Below, in pieces: positions 11,630 to 21,098 of a stretch of DNA of 64,000 nt. Position numbers and translations under genes: made by a program. The stretch is from G963677325 sp963810555 (lineage in GTDB: Bacteria; Bacteroidota; Bacteroidia; Bacteroidales; Prolixibacteraceae). The stretch is from NCBI GenBank assembly GCA_963810555.1, contig CAWENX010000016.1:1-64000 (forward strand), in the 5' to 3' direction. A model generated the notes under the pieces. That model searched no databases and was not told the DNA's origin. It saw nothing but the letters and a program-made list of their open reading frames with translations. Position 1 is the first letter of the stretch; each line of letters begins with the position of its first letter.

Positions 11630-11907
11630 TATTTACGAATTACACGAATTACACGAATTTACTGAAAGAATATCTGTTTAAAACGAATTTGCAAGATTTA
11701 TAATTTTATCTTAACTTAAAAATAATTAGCTTATAAAATAGTCACAATTAATATATATTATTTAAATATCAAAGATATATAAATACAAATATTAAGGGAT
11801 TATCCGGATTTAACTTAAAAAATTTTCTCTTCTGATCATCTATACTATTAATATTTTTACTTTTATTGCTGATTTTACCGGATTGATGGGATTAAGTATT
11901 TAATTAT
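11630..11907. other. AT-rich divergent intergenic region
   Basis: A 278-bp AT-rich spacer between divergent genes. A short direct repeat 'ACGAATTACACGAATT' lies at about 11634-11655. No confident promoter boxes were assigned. Confidence 0.4.
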
Positions 11908-13121
11908 ATGTCATACAAAGAGCCGATTCAAATATTAGAAGTTACAGAAAATCGAACAAAGAAAGAATTTCTTGAATTTCCGGCACGATTATACTCTGGT
12001 GAGCCCCATTGGATCCGGCCAATGGATAATGAGGTTGAACATGTTTTTGATCCTTTGAAGAACAAACTTCTTGATAATGGAGAAGCCAAAAGGTGGATTG
12101 TAAAAAGTAACAGTGATGAAACGCTTGGGAGGATTGCCGCATTTTATGAGAAAGATTTAAATAATCACGAAGAAATTCATGCCGGAGGGATAGGATTTTT
12201 TGATTGTATAAATGACAAGGCAGTTGCCTTCCTTTTGTTTGATTCTGCACGCAGATGGCTGAAAATAAAAGGAATTGAAGCCATGGATGGTCCGATCAAC
12301 TTTGGAATCAGGGATAATTTCTGGGGATGCCTTGTTGAAGGATTTCACGATCCGGTTTACAATATGCCTTACAATTATCCGTATTATAAAGAGTTGTTTG
12401 AATCTTACGGCTTTCAGAATTACTTTAATCAATATACTTATCGCGTGGATAGGCAGCGGTACGATTCATCCTGCAGTCAGAAGAACAGCAGAACGCATAT
12501 TTAAAAATCCCGATTACGAAATCAGGTTGATTGAGAAAGGGAATATGCGTTTTGCCCATGATTTTAAAGTAATCTACAACAAGGCGTGGAGGGATTTTGC
12601 AGGAACAAAAGAAGTAACCGAAGAAGAAGCTATCAAACTGCTGAAAACATTGGATCCGATTTTGGACGAACGTCTGGTTTATTATGCTTATTATAAGGAA
12701 GAGCCCATTGGTTTTTTTATAATGATTCCCGATATTGGCCAGCTTACCCGAAAGTTTAAGGGGAAATGGAATATGTGAGAATAAATTGCAGTTGATTTGG
12801 GATCTTAAGATAGGTCATAAAGTGGACCGTATTATCGGCAGGATATTTGGCATAGTACCGGAACATCAGGGGAAAGGGGTTGAAGGCGCAATGATAGTTA
12901 CCTTTGAAAATGAAATGCTTAAACCGAACTTCCCCTATAAAACACTTGAGCTCAATTGGATTGGCGATTTCAATCCCCGAATGATGAAGGTCTCTGAATT
13001 TATAGGGGGTTCAATTTATAAGACACATGTCACTTACCGTTATCTTTTTGACAGAAAGAGAGAATTTAAACGTGCCCCGATTGTAAATGTAATTCCAAAT
13101 GTGCGGAATTGCACCAATTAA
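11908..13121 (+). CDS. GNAT-like acyltransferase-fold protein, two frameshifts
   Basis: About 403 residues after correction. It starts MSYKEPIQILEVTENRTKKE; the middle has MDGPINFGIRDNFWGCLVEG and the C-terminus IIGRIFGIVPEHQGKGVEGA, the latter resembling the acetyl-CoA loop (Q/RxxGxG/A) of GNAT N-acetyltransferases. Long uncharacterised GNAT-like proteins of this layout are common in Bacteroidota. The frame changes near 12455 (after YTYRVDRQRYD, continuing as IHPAVRRTAERIF) and near 12770 (continuing as ENKLQLIWDLKIGHKVDRII). Each is explained by a single-base indel. The acyl acceptor is unknown and the protein is probably cytosolic. Confidence 0.7.
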
Positions 13122-13163
13122 AATGAATTACACAAATTAAACAATCTGAACCCAATATTCCTG

Positions 13164-15454
13164 TTACTTAAGCAATATTTCCCCCGTTTGATTATCCAGT
13201 ATCACGGTAGAGTTCTTTTCAAGATTAAGCTCGACGGTCTTCCCATCAGAAAGGATCACTTTCTTCAATCCGCCGTTTTTTGAATGAAAAGAAAGCAGAC
13301 CATTTCCGGAATAAACGATATCTCCCTCATTAGTAAACTTGTGAGCCTTTGAAAGCTGAAGTATTCCCTTCATCAATTCAGGTTCATAGGCAGGCAATCC
13401 AATATAGTAAGATGTACATTCCGGAAGTTGTTTTCTGGCTATGGCAGGTTTTTTATCTGAGGTATAAATCCCCAATGTTTCGGCGTTATTATCATTTACC
13501 TCAAACAGAGGAGTGTATGGAGATGAATTGTCTTTAATCTGAAATGTCGATTCACTACTATCAGTTCCCCGCCTCAGATCATAAGTAAAGGAGGTTCCGG
13601 GTAATCCGGTTGTTTTAATAACCGGTAAGGTTGTACTGTCAGTCTGGCTGAGAGTGATACCTGTTAAATCAGACATCAGATTAACGTCGAGTTTATGTCC
13701 GTCGCAGTAACCGGGAGCATAAAACCAGATGACATCCCTGTTGTCTTTCATCACTTTATCGTGAATGAACTGACGCTGCTGTTGATTTAAGACAAAAGTA
13801 TTGTTGAAAACTACCACTTTATATTTGGAAAGATCTGACTTTTTCCAGATCACTTAAATAAATTGCATCAAATATTACACCTGCCTTCATCACCGCAGGA
13901 ACGGTCCAATTGATCAAAACATTGTTAAGGTTGGTTTTCGGGCCTTTGCTTGCCATGTAACAATAACTCTTTGTATCATAAACCATTAATACATCAGCGT
14001 CTGATTTATAAGGCTTTTCCAGGTTTTTATCCAGAATACTTTTCAATTTATTTACATCTGTGAGCAAACCGGGATGTTCCCACCATCCCCTTGTATGAGA
14101 CCATGGCGCTCGGCTTTACTATTTCAGGTTCCCATGAAATTCCGGCTAATCCGAAATCATAAAACCACATTCCCATTCCTTTTGAGGCTGTATACATGAT
14201 ATTGCGTCTCAGCCTTGCAATTGACTCTGCGACTGACGCTTTATAATTTGAATCCGACCTGTTGGCAAGCGGAGGCTGCTGATCCATTTCATCCAGCCAC
14301 AATTTGCCATTGAGTCTTTCAGATTCGAGCAATCCCCGTGAACGGTAAGGTTCGCCTGTGAGATTCGGCACAGGATAATAGGCCTGAGGAGCTGAAAGGT
14401 AATCCACGTAAGGAGATTTCAATACCGTATCCACTGCAAGATGACCTCCTGCTGCTTCACGTCCGAACAGGGAATAGAAATAGCCGTAAAAAGTACCCGT
14501 AATGATTGGCCTTGGCCAGCTTTCCTTGATGACTTTGCAGAAATGAATAATATCTTCGGCAACTACAAGATGCTGGGCTTCAAAATAATCAATTACATTG
14601 CATTCTTTGACGGGATCACGAAATACTCCGTGAAGTGTTTTATTCCTTTCATCTGATCCGGGAACCTGGGCTGTTTCAAACGTTACATTCTGATTTCCCC
14701 ATGCATTTTGAAGATTTTCATTCGTTTTATATTTGTTTTTCAGCCAGTTTCTGAAATACAGGGTCATCGGCTGACTTAAATCGGGATCGTGATTGACAAA
14801 TCCGAAGTAGTGCCATTCACCATATACTCCGCAGGCCACCTGAATCCCAACGAGAGCATTGCCTTCAGGTGTTTTGGATAATTCCCTGCAGAATTTTCTG
14901 ACTATTTCAGAGGCTTCATTCCTCCATTTTTCGGAGGCGAGGCTGAATCTTGCCACATTGTTCACATCCCCTTCTATCAATGAACCATAACCAACATGAT
15001 AATCCTTTCTGGATTCTTCATTTGAATATACAATTGCTTCCTCAGGGTGTTTAGCCTGCCACCATCTCGGGGCATTGACATGAAGTCTGAAAAATACTCC
15101 GGCATTGGGATTTGCGTCTATAACGCCCCGAAGCTGAAGCAAGGCAGTATCCAGTTTCAGAGAACCGTCAGGCATCCAGATATGATCAAGAAACAGATCG
15201 ACCTGAACGAGATTCACTCCGGCAATATTGCCGAAAAGCTTAATATTGTGTTGTTGAAGTTCATTCCAGGCCCATCTGCCGGGAGGAGGATCAGGGATGG
15301 CATAAATCAAAGGAGTAACCGGTTTGTCATTGATGAATATGACGGGATGGTTATTGTAAACCCTCACCTCCCCTTTCCGGACATATACATCTGAACTTTT
15401 CTGAATGCAGGAGTAAGAGAAAATGATTAGAAGAATTATCAAGACATGTTTCAT
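13164..15454 (-). CDS. GH42-like beta-galactosidase-type lipoprotein, two frameshifts
   Basis: About 763 residues after correction. The N-terminus is a lipoprotein signal (HVLIILLIIFSYSC). The TIM-barrel part shows GIQVACGVYGEWHYFGF, with a likely acid/base E in the GEWHYF context, and LNGKLWLDEMDQQPPL with a likely nucleophile E. A GH42 trimerisation-like domain follows (DVLMVYDTKSYCYMAS; KYKVVVFNNTFVLNQQQRQF), then a beta C-terminal domain. Frame changes near 14095 and near 13855 each need one base. GH42 enzymes release beta-galactosides; the real substrate is unknown. It is anchored in the envelope, and no TonB-SusCD partner is visible nearby. Confidence 0.7.
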
Positions 15455-15965
15455 AATTGAAAAATTTAGCTGTATTTTTTATAAAACAAAGATAAAATTA
15501 GTGGAGATTATTTTCAATATTATGCTAAATTAAAGATTAAAGTCAATACGGACTTAATACGGACTTAACACGGAGCAAATATAGACCTGTCATTTTCGAG
15601 TTATTGTTAAATACGTATTTTTTCAATATCCAATTAACAAAACTTTTCAAATTAATTGATTTGAATAGATCAGATATGTCAGTATAATGAGCTTTCAAGA
15701 CAACCTTTTCGACAATTGCCGTCAGTTAAACGTATCAAATGTAAGATTTTTTTTCAATTCCATACAAATTAAGGATAAGAAAGACTATTAGACTGTTAGA
15801 CTATTAGGCTGTTAGGAAGAAGAATTAAAAGGATTTTTACCTAATTGCCTGACAGTCTTCAGTCTGAAAGTCTAAATTCATTAATTTTCAGAAATCGGCT
15901 ATTCCTTTTGGCGTTGTTCAGGTTATTATTTTAATTTTGTAATATGCCAATTCATCTAATCTGAT
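15455..15965. other. Divergent intergenic region, repeats and promoter
   Basis: A 511-bp spacer between the GH42-like gene (minus) and the sensor kinase (plus). It holds short direct repeats ('GACTGTTAGACTATTAGGCTG', split over about 15790-15815; 'CGGACTTAA' twice near 15549-15571) and the kinase promoter at 15907-15939. No gene was seen. Confidence 0.55.
15907..15939 (+). promoter_or_regulatory. Bacteroidota promoter for the two-component pair
   Basis: -33 element TTTG at 15907-15910 and -7 element TAATTTTG at 15932-15939, separated by 21 bp, match the Bacteroidota consensus TTTG-N19-21-TAnnTTTG. The ATG of the kinase lies 26 bp further on. Confidence 0.7.
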
Positions 15966-16934
15966 ATGCTTCTTCAATTTGCTCTTGTCATGGCTATGCT
16001 GCTTCAGTTTTTTTCAGCCGGTGTTGCCATTAAATTAATCCGGGAAACCAAGTACAATTTATCCTGGATGCTGATCAGCGCAGGTTTGATATTCATGGCA
16101 ATCAGGTGCCTGGTTGAATTTCTGCCTTCGGTTTCTGATTTCAGCCAACAGAATTTTCAGCTTGTTTTTGTCTGGCTTGGCGTTGTGGCATCACTCTTTT
16201 TTGCCGTAGGTGTTTTTCTGATACAAAAGATATTCAAATATATGAAAACAGTGGATACAGAAAAACGCAATATGGAAAAAAGAATCCTTAATGCGATTAT
16301 TCAGGCTGAAGAGACGGAACGAAAACGTTTTGCGAAAGATCTTCATGACGGATTGGGCCCGATTCTTTCGACTGTAAAAATGTCAATTTCTTCGCTTACA
16401 AGAATAGAAAAGGATGATCAGACAAAGAAAATACTTCGCAACACAGATATAGTTATTGATGAAGCCATAAAGAGTATCCGGGAAATCTCGAATAATTTAA
16501 GTCCGCATATACTTAATAATTTCGGGCTTAATAAGGCAATGAGAAATTTCATTAATAAGATAAATCTTTCTGATACGATCAAAATCAGTTTTAATTCAAA
16601 TCTTGAAAACGATCGCTTTGAAAGCAATACAGAAGTAGTACTTTACCGTGTTATTTGTGAGCTTATTAACAATACCCTTAAACATGCCGGAGCCACACAG
16701 ATTCGTATTTCACTTGAAAAAAAAACCAATATGATCATCTGTCAATACAAGGATAACGGCAAAGGATTCGATATCAATGAAATATCTGCCAATAACGGTT
16801 CAGGTATGGGATATTCAAATATGCAGACACGAATTAATTCACTGAAAGGTAATTTTGAAATGAACACCGAAAAAGGCAAAGGAACAAAAGCCATAATCAT
16901 GGTCCCTTTAACTTTAAATCCTATCCCGGCATGA
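15966..16934 (+). CDS. Membrane sensor histidine kinase, NarL type (HisKA_3)
   Basis: 322 residues. Three hydrophobic segments occur at about 1-22, 31-50 and 68-92, with no large periplasmic sensor, so the signal may be sensed in or near the membrane. A coiled linker leads to a HisKA_3 dimerisation domain whose phospho-accepting His is in RFAKDLHDGLGPIL. The HATPase_c domain follows, with N-box ELINNTLKHAG, G1 box DNGKGFDI and G2-like GSGMGYSNMQTRI. The stop overlaps the start of the response regulator by 4 bp (ATGA), indicating translational coupling. Its operon lies directly upstream of the Hdr-type operon (about 300 bp), which makes that operon a plausible target. Confidence 0.92.
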   Translation: MLLQFALVMAMLLQFFSAGVAIKLIRETKYNLSWMLISAGLIFMAIRCLVEFLPSVSDFSQQNFQLVFVWLGVVASLFFAVGVFLIQKIFKYMKTVDTEKRNMEKRILNAIIQAEETERKRFAKDLHDGLGPILSTVKMSISSLTRIEKDDQTKKILRNTDIVIDEAIKSIREISNNLSPHILNNFGLNKAMRNFINKINLSDTIKISFNSNLENDRFESNTEVVLYRVICELINNTLKHAGATQIRISLEKKTNMIICQYKDNGKGFDINEISANNGSGMGYSNMQTRINSLKGNFEMNTEKGKGTKAIIMVPLTLNPIPA

Positions 16935-17566
16935 ATATACTTCTCGTAGATGATCATACGTTATTCAGGACAGGCTTAAAAATGCTGCTCGACACTTTAC
17001 CCGACTACGTTGTTACAGGTGAAGCTTCAAATGGAAAAGAATTTCTCAATATGATCTCTAAAAATGATTACGATATTGTATTCCTGGATATCGAAATGCC
17101 TGAGATCGGCGGAATTGAAGCAGCAAGACGAGCAATCGAAATTGATCCTGATATAAAGATTATTACTCTTTCGATGTATGGCGACGAAGAATACTATGAT
17201 CAGATGGTTGAAGCAGGCGCAAAGGGATTTTTGCTTAAAAACTCAAACATCCAGGAGGTAAAAACCGCCATAGATATTGTTATGGAAGGCGGCAATTATT
17301 TCTCTCAGGAACTGATGCAGAACCTTTTAAGAAATTATAAACTTCCCAAAGAACAGAAAGAGCCTGAATCTGAATTGTCGGAACGTGAAGTAGAAATTCT
17401 GCTCTTAATTGGGGAGGGTTTATCAAACCAGGAAATCGGCGACAAATTATTTATCAGTAAACGCACAGTCGAAAAACACAGGGCAAACATTCTGGATAAA
17501 ACAAAGTGCAGAAATACTGCAGGATTGATAATGTATGCCATAAAGAATCAACTGATTGAACCGTAA
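16931..17566 (+). CDS. NarL/FixJ-family response regulator
   Basis: 211 residues. The receiver domain has the acidic pair D7-D8 and phospho-acceptor D53 (VFLDIEMPEIGG), with the switch Thr/Ser and Lys in TLSMYG and KGFLLK. The LuxR-type helix-turn-helix follows a linker (LSEREVEILLLIGEGLSNQEI, then LFISKRTVEKHR). Cognate partner of the kinase upstream, with which it overlaps by 4 bp. Expected to bind DNA as a phosphorylated dimer. Targets are unknown, but the Hdr-type operon begins 298 bp downstream. Confidence 0.94.
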   Translation: MNILLVDDHTLFRTGLKMLLDTLPDYVVTGEASNGKEFLNMISKNDYDIVFLDIEMPEIGGIEAARRAIEIDPDIKIITLSMYGDEEYYDQMVEAGAKGFLLKNSNIQEVKTAIDIVMEGGNYFSQELMQNLLRNYKLPKEQKEPESELSEREVEILLLIGEGLSNQEIGDKLFISKRTVEKHRANILDKTKCRNTAGLIMYAIKNQLIEP

Positions 17567-17816
17567 TCCCAATAATTATCGGGATAATTAAGAATTAAAA
17601 AATGAAGGAATTAATAATTATGAGTTATGAGTTTTTCTATACACTCATCTCTCCTCTCTTAGTATGTTATCTCTAATCTCTGATTAATAAAGCCTTTAGG
17701 CAAAAGTCTGAAAGCCTGATCTTTAATTCTTGATTCTTTAATTCTTTCGTTATATAAGTATTTATACCCATATCAATATACCATTTATTACGGTATCTTA
17801 TTACAATCTGAAGCCC

Positions 17817-17824
17817 TAACTTTG
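17817..17824 (+). promoter_or_regulatory. -7 box of the Hdr-type operon
   Basis: TAACTTTG matches TAnnTTTG, 40 bp before the ATG at 17865. No TTTG is visible at the -33 distance, which is compatible with an activator-dependent promoter. Confidence 0.5.
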
Positions 17825-17864
17825 CTATGCTGATTTTTCAACCTTATCATACCAAAATTCGGGA

Positions 17865-18575
17865 ATGGGAAAACTCTATGATCTTCTGATGAAAGACGTC
17901 CGTTTTGTGGAAGGACTCAATACGTGTATGAATTGCGGAGTTTGCACCGCTATATGCCCTGCCGCAGAATTTTACCACTATGATCCGAGAAAAATCTGTG
18001 ATACGGTACAAAATCATGACGAAAGCCAGATAGAATCCCTTATGCGAAGTGAAACGATCTGGTATTGCGGCCAGTGTCTGTCATGTAAAACGCGCTGCCC
18101 TCAAAACAACACTCCCGGATTTGTGGTAATGGCTTTACGGAAGGTTTCCCAGGAGCTTGGTTATTTTACTGATTCGGAAAAGGGAAGGCAGCAGTTTGCT
18201 TTAAAACGGGTTCTTGAAAGAAATATTCTTCAGACAGGTTATTGTGTTCATCCCGACTTAATTTCTCCGCAAATGCATCCTGAACAAGGGCCGGTATGGG
18301 AATGGATTTACGGCAACACTCCTGAGATCATGGAAAAAGTCGGTGCCAATTTCAAAAAAGATGGGCCGGGAACCATGAGAAAAATAGCCCCCGAAGTACT
18401 CAATGAATTAGATCAGATCTTTGAGGTTACCGGAGGCAAAGAGATGTTTAATAAAATTGAAAAACATTCGTTGAAAAAGGCAGAAGAACTGGGACTGGAT
18501 ATATCCCAGTATGGGACAGATAATGAATATTTTACAACGGTTTATACAGATAACAACGGAGAACATACCCATTAA
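17865..18575 (+). CDS. HdrC-like ferredoxin subunit
   Basis: 236 residues. Two [4Fe-4S] motifs: C21-C24-C27-C31 (CMNCGVCTAICP) and C68-C71-C74-C78 (CGQCLSCKTRCP), the arrangement of the heterodisulfide reductase C subunit. The C-terminal 130 residues carry no motif and are longer than in methanogen HdrC. It should pass electrons between the HdrA-like flavoprotein and the HdrB-like subunit in the cytoplasm. It is the first gene of a five-gene operon, and the HdrB-like start is 8 bp downstream. Confidence 0.88.
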   Translation: MGKLYDLLMKDVRFVEGLNTCMNCGVCTAICPAAEFYHYDPRKICDTVQNHDESQIESLMRSETIWYCGQCLSCKTRCPQNNTPGFVVMALRKVSQELGYFTDSEKGRQQFALKRVLERNILQTGYCVHPDLISPQMHPEQGPVWEWIYGNTPEIMEKVGANFKKDGPGTMRKIAPEVLNELDQIFEVTGGKEMFNKIEKHSLKKAEELGLDISQYGTDNEYFTTVYTDNNGEHTH

Positions 18576-18583
18576 TAACCAAT

Positions 18584-19660
18584 TTGATTCAGGTGACTTC
18601 AGAAGGTAAAAAAAGAGTTTGGGCAGAATATCAGAAAGAGATAGCAGATGATCATTATTTCTATGCGAGGAGCTGCATCCGGCAGACATTTTTTCCGGGG
18701 GCTGAAAATGCATTTCTTGCTATTCTGCGGAATGACCTCAAAAAAGATATTTATGATGATGAAAGACACACCACATGTACCGGGATCGGCTATCACTCTG
18801 ATGTAGTTCCCTTTGATACCATAATGACTGTTATTGCACGCCACTTCGCTCTGATGACTGAAAAGGGGTATAAGAATTTTGTTCCATCCTGTGTTACCTC
18901 TTTCGGCCTTTATACCGAGGTTTTAGATACGTGGAATCATCACCCCGAAATTGAGGAAAGGATAAGGGAATATCTTTGGAAAGCTACCCGCCGGGAATTC
19001 AATAAACCTGAAAATCTGGCACATGCTTCGGATATTATTTATAAAAACAAAGAAAAGATAAAAGAACTTTCCAGGCTCCGTTTGGTCAATAAAAAAACCG
19101 GAGAACCTTTGAAGGTTGTCGAACACATAGGCTGTCATTATTCGAAGATGTTTCCCGGCAGCGGTGTGGGAGGAGCTGAATTTCCTCATGTCTTGTCAGG
19201 GTTGGTTGAGTCATGGGGAGGAGAAGTGATTGATTATCCTGAACGCAGGCATTGCTGTGGATTTGGTTTCAGGCATTACCTTGTCATGGCCAACCGTGGT
19301 TATTCAGTTTCCAATTCCAAAAAGAAATTCGAATCAATGCAGCCCTATAAACCTGATTTTATCGTGGCAAACTGTCCCGGATGTTCGATGTTTTTAGACC
19401 GGTGGCAGTACACTATAGCTGAAATGGAAGGAGTTACTTACTCAGAAAACGGAATGGGGATTCCGGTTCTTACTTTTGAAGAAATGGCAGCTTTGGTTCT
19501 GGGATATCATCCCTGGGAATTGGGATTGCAGATGCACCAGGTTTCCGTGGAACCGCTTCTGGATAAAATGGGTGTTTTATACAATAAAGAGGAGAAATAT
19601 CTTGGATCGAAAGGCCAAAATATGGGTCAGCCTCAAACGCCGCAATTTCTGATTGTATGA
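18584..19660 (+). CDS. HdrB-like subunit with one degenerate CCG site
   Basis: 358 residues, starting at a TTG (a GTG 9 bp later is the alternative). The C-terminal cysteine-rich CCG domain is complete: IGCHYSKMFP, RRHCCGFGFR and NCPGC, the ligands for a noncubane [4Fe-4S] cluster. The N-terminal counterpart is degenerate: TTCTGIGYHSD has CTG in place of CCG, and SCVTSFG has CxxS in place of CxxC. HdrB subunits carry the disulfide-reducing site; one canonical half-site suggests a different substrate or a single noncubane cluster. It overlaps the HdrA-like start by 4 bp. Confidence 0.87.
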   Translation: MIQVTSEGKKRVWAEYQKEIADDHYFYARSCIRQTFFPGAENAFLAILRNDLKKDIYDDERHTTCTGIGYHSDVVPFDTIMTVIARHFALMTEKGYKNFVPSCVTSFGLYTEVLDTWNHHPEIEERIREYLWKATRREFNKPENLAHASDIIYKNKEKIKELSRLRLVNKKTGEPLKVVEHIGCHYSKMFPGSGVGGAEFPHVLSGLVESWGGEVIDYPERRHCCGFGFRHYLVMANRGYSVSNSKKKFESMQPYKPDFIVANCPGCSMFLDRWQYTIAEMEGVTYSENGMGIPVLTFEEMAALVLGYHPWELGLQMHQVSVEPLLDKMGVLYNKEEKYLGSKGQNMGQPQTPQFLIV

Positions 19661-20700
19661 GTAAAAAAAGGATCATAATAATAGGCGGAGGTCCTGCAGG
19701 ATTGGAGGCTGCTTCAGCTTTTCCCGGCTCAGAATATGAAGTCACTGTTCTTGAAAAAGAGGATACAACCGGCGGAAAACTGAAACAATGGCACCATTTA
19801 TTCCCGAATTTCAGAGAATCGGCCGAGGTAAGAGCGTACCTCAATAACAGCCTGAAAGTGAATAATCCCGCGATAATTACCAATACCGAGGCCGTTGAAA
19901 TCATCACCAACAATCATGTACACAAAGTAAAACTTACAGACGGGCAGCAGTTTGAAGCAGAAGCTGTTGTAATTGCCACAGGATTCAGGCTGTTTGATGC
20001 AGAGAAAAAAGAGGAATACGGTTATAAAATCTACGATAACGTTATTACTTCCGCAGATCTGGAAGAAATGCTTAATCTCCGTCACACAGTACAAACGAAA
20101 TCAGGAAAAACACCTTCAAGAATTGCCTTTATTCATTGTGTGGGATCAAGAGACAAGAAATCAGGAAATATCTATTGCTCCCGGGTGTGTTGCATTACAG
20201 GGGTTAAGCAGGCTATTGAAATGAAAAAACTCATTCCTGCAGCCAAAATATTTAATTTCTATATGGATCTGCGGATGTACGGCCAGAATTATGAAGAGCT
20301 TTACCTTGAAGCACAACAAAAATGGGGAGTTACATTTATCAGGGGCCGTGTTTCCGAAATAGCTGAAAATATGGACAGCTCTTTGCAATTAAAGGCTGAA
20401 GATACTTTATCCGGACGTCCGATAAAAATGAATTTTGATCTGGTGGTATTACTTATAGGCATGACTCCTGAAAAATGCACAGAAAATCTGGGAAGGTCAG
20501 CAGGATTGAATTTTACAGAGTCCAATTTCCTTGCAAGCAGGGATAGCCACCTTCATTCCCAGGAATCGAATGTTCCGGGAATTTTTCTGGCCGGCACCTG
20601 TAAAGAACCGATGTCAATCCAGGAATCCCTGACTGATGCGAGAGCTGCTGCAATTAAAGTTATTTCATGGATTCATCAAAATAATGAATTGAAACTTTGA
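19657..20700 (+). CDS. Short HdrA-like FAD oxidoreductase
   Basis: 347 residues, shorter than methanogen HdrA and of the length of QmoA/sHdrA types. The N-terminal FAD-binding Rossmann motif is IIIIGGGPAGLEAA. The central Fe-S-linked motif HCVGSRD..YCSRVCC is diagnostic of HdrA. C-terminal GIFLAGTCKEPMSIQESL closes the FAD domain. Extra ferredoxin inserts are absent, so Fe-S clusters would come from the HdrC partners. It probably splits or relays electrons between the soluble HdrBC pair and the membrane HdrED-like protein encoded next. Genes for hydrogenase, formate dehydrogenase, AprAB or lipoate-binding partners are not in the window, so donor and acceptor are unknown. Confidence 0.88.
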   Translation: MSKKRIIIIGGGPAGLEAASAFPGSEYEVTVLEKEDTTGGKLKQWHHLFPNFRESAEVRAYLNNSLKVNNPAIITNTEAVEIITNNHVHKVKLTDGQQFEAEAVVIATGFRLFDAEKKEEYGYKIYDNVITSADLEEMLNLRHTVQTKSGKTPSRIAFIHCVGSRDKKSGNIYCSRVCCITGVKQAIEMKKLIPAAKIFNFYMDLRMYGQNYEELYLEAQQKWGVTFIRGRVSEIAENMDSSLQLKAEDTLSGRPIKMNFDLVVLLIGMTPEKCTENLGRSAGLNFTESNFLASRDSHLHSQESNVPGIFLAGTCKEPMSIQESLTDARAAAIKVISWIHQNNELKL

Positions 20701-20759
20701 TTACGTTTTTCTAAAGAACTCTTTAATATTAATTCTTTCATTCTTAATTTTTAATTCAA

Positions 20760-21098
20760 ATGGTGGATTGGGGGTTTAAAATTGTTAAGGGAAGACAGAT
20801 TGATTTCGATAACAATGATTTATCGGTTGCTGAATTTGTTTCCCGTTACGAACCTTCATTCAAATGGTGTATAGGATGCGGGAGCTGTACAGCCACCTGT
20901 TCTGCGGCACAATTTACTGATTTCAATCCGCGTAAAATCCTTTTGTACGTCCAACGGGGCGAAACAACTGCTCTTGCTGATGAAATTGCCAAGTGCATGC
21001 TTTGCGGGAAATGCCAGCTTGTTTGTCCAAGAGGCATTAATACGAGAAATGTGATTCAAAACATTAAACGCGCCTTATCCAATGTCACTGCTGTTTAA
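20760..21098 (+). CDS. Small second HdrC-like two-cluster ferredoxin
   Basis: 112 residues, almost entirely two [4Fe-4S] sites: C37-C40-C43-C47 (CIGCGSCTATC) and C79-C82-C85-C89 (CMLCGKCQLVCP). It resembles the N-terminal part of QmoC/HdrC. The gene overlaps the following membrane subunit by 17 bp, so the two products likely form one membrane-associated module. Confidence 0.85.
   Translation: MVDWGFKIVKGRQIDFDNNDLSVAEFVSRYEPSFKWCIGCGSCTATCSAAQFTDFNPRKILLYVQRGETTALADEIAKCMLCGKCQLVCPRGINTRNVIQNIKRALSNVTAV

Noticed and set aside
19470..19913. 147-codon antisense frame across the HdrB/HdrA-like junction
   Set aside because: Fully opposite to two well-supported genes; composition is that of a shadow frame.
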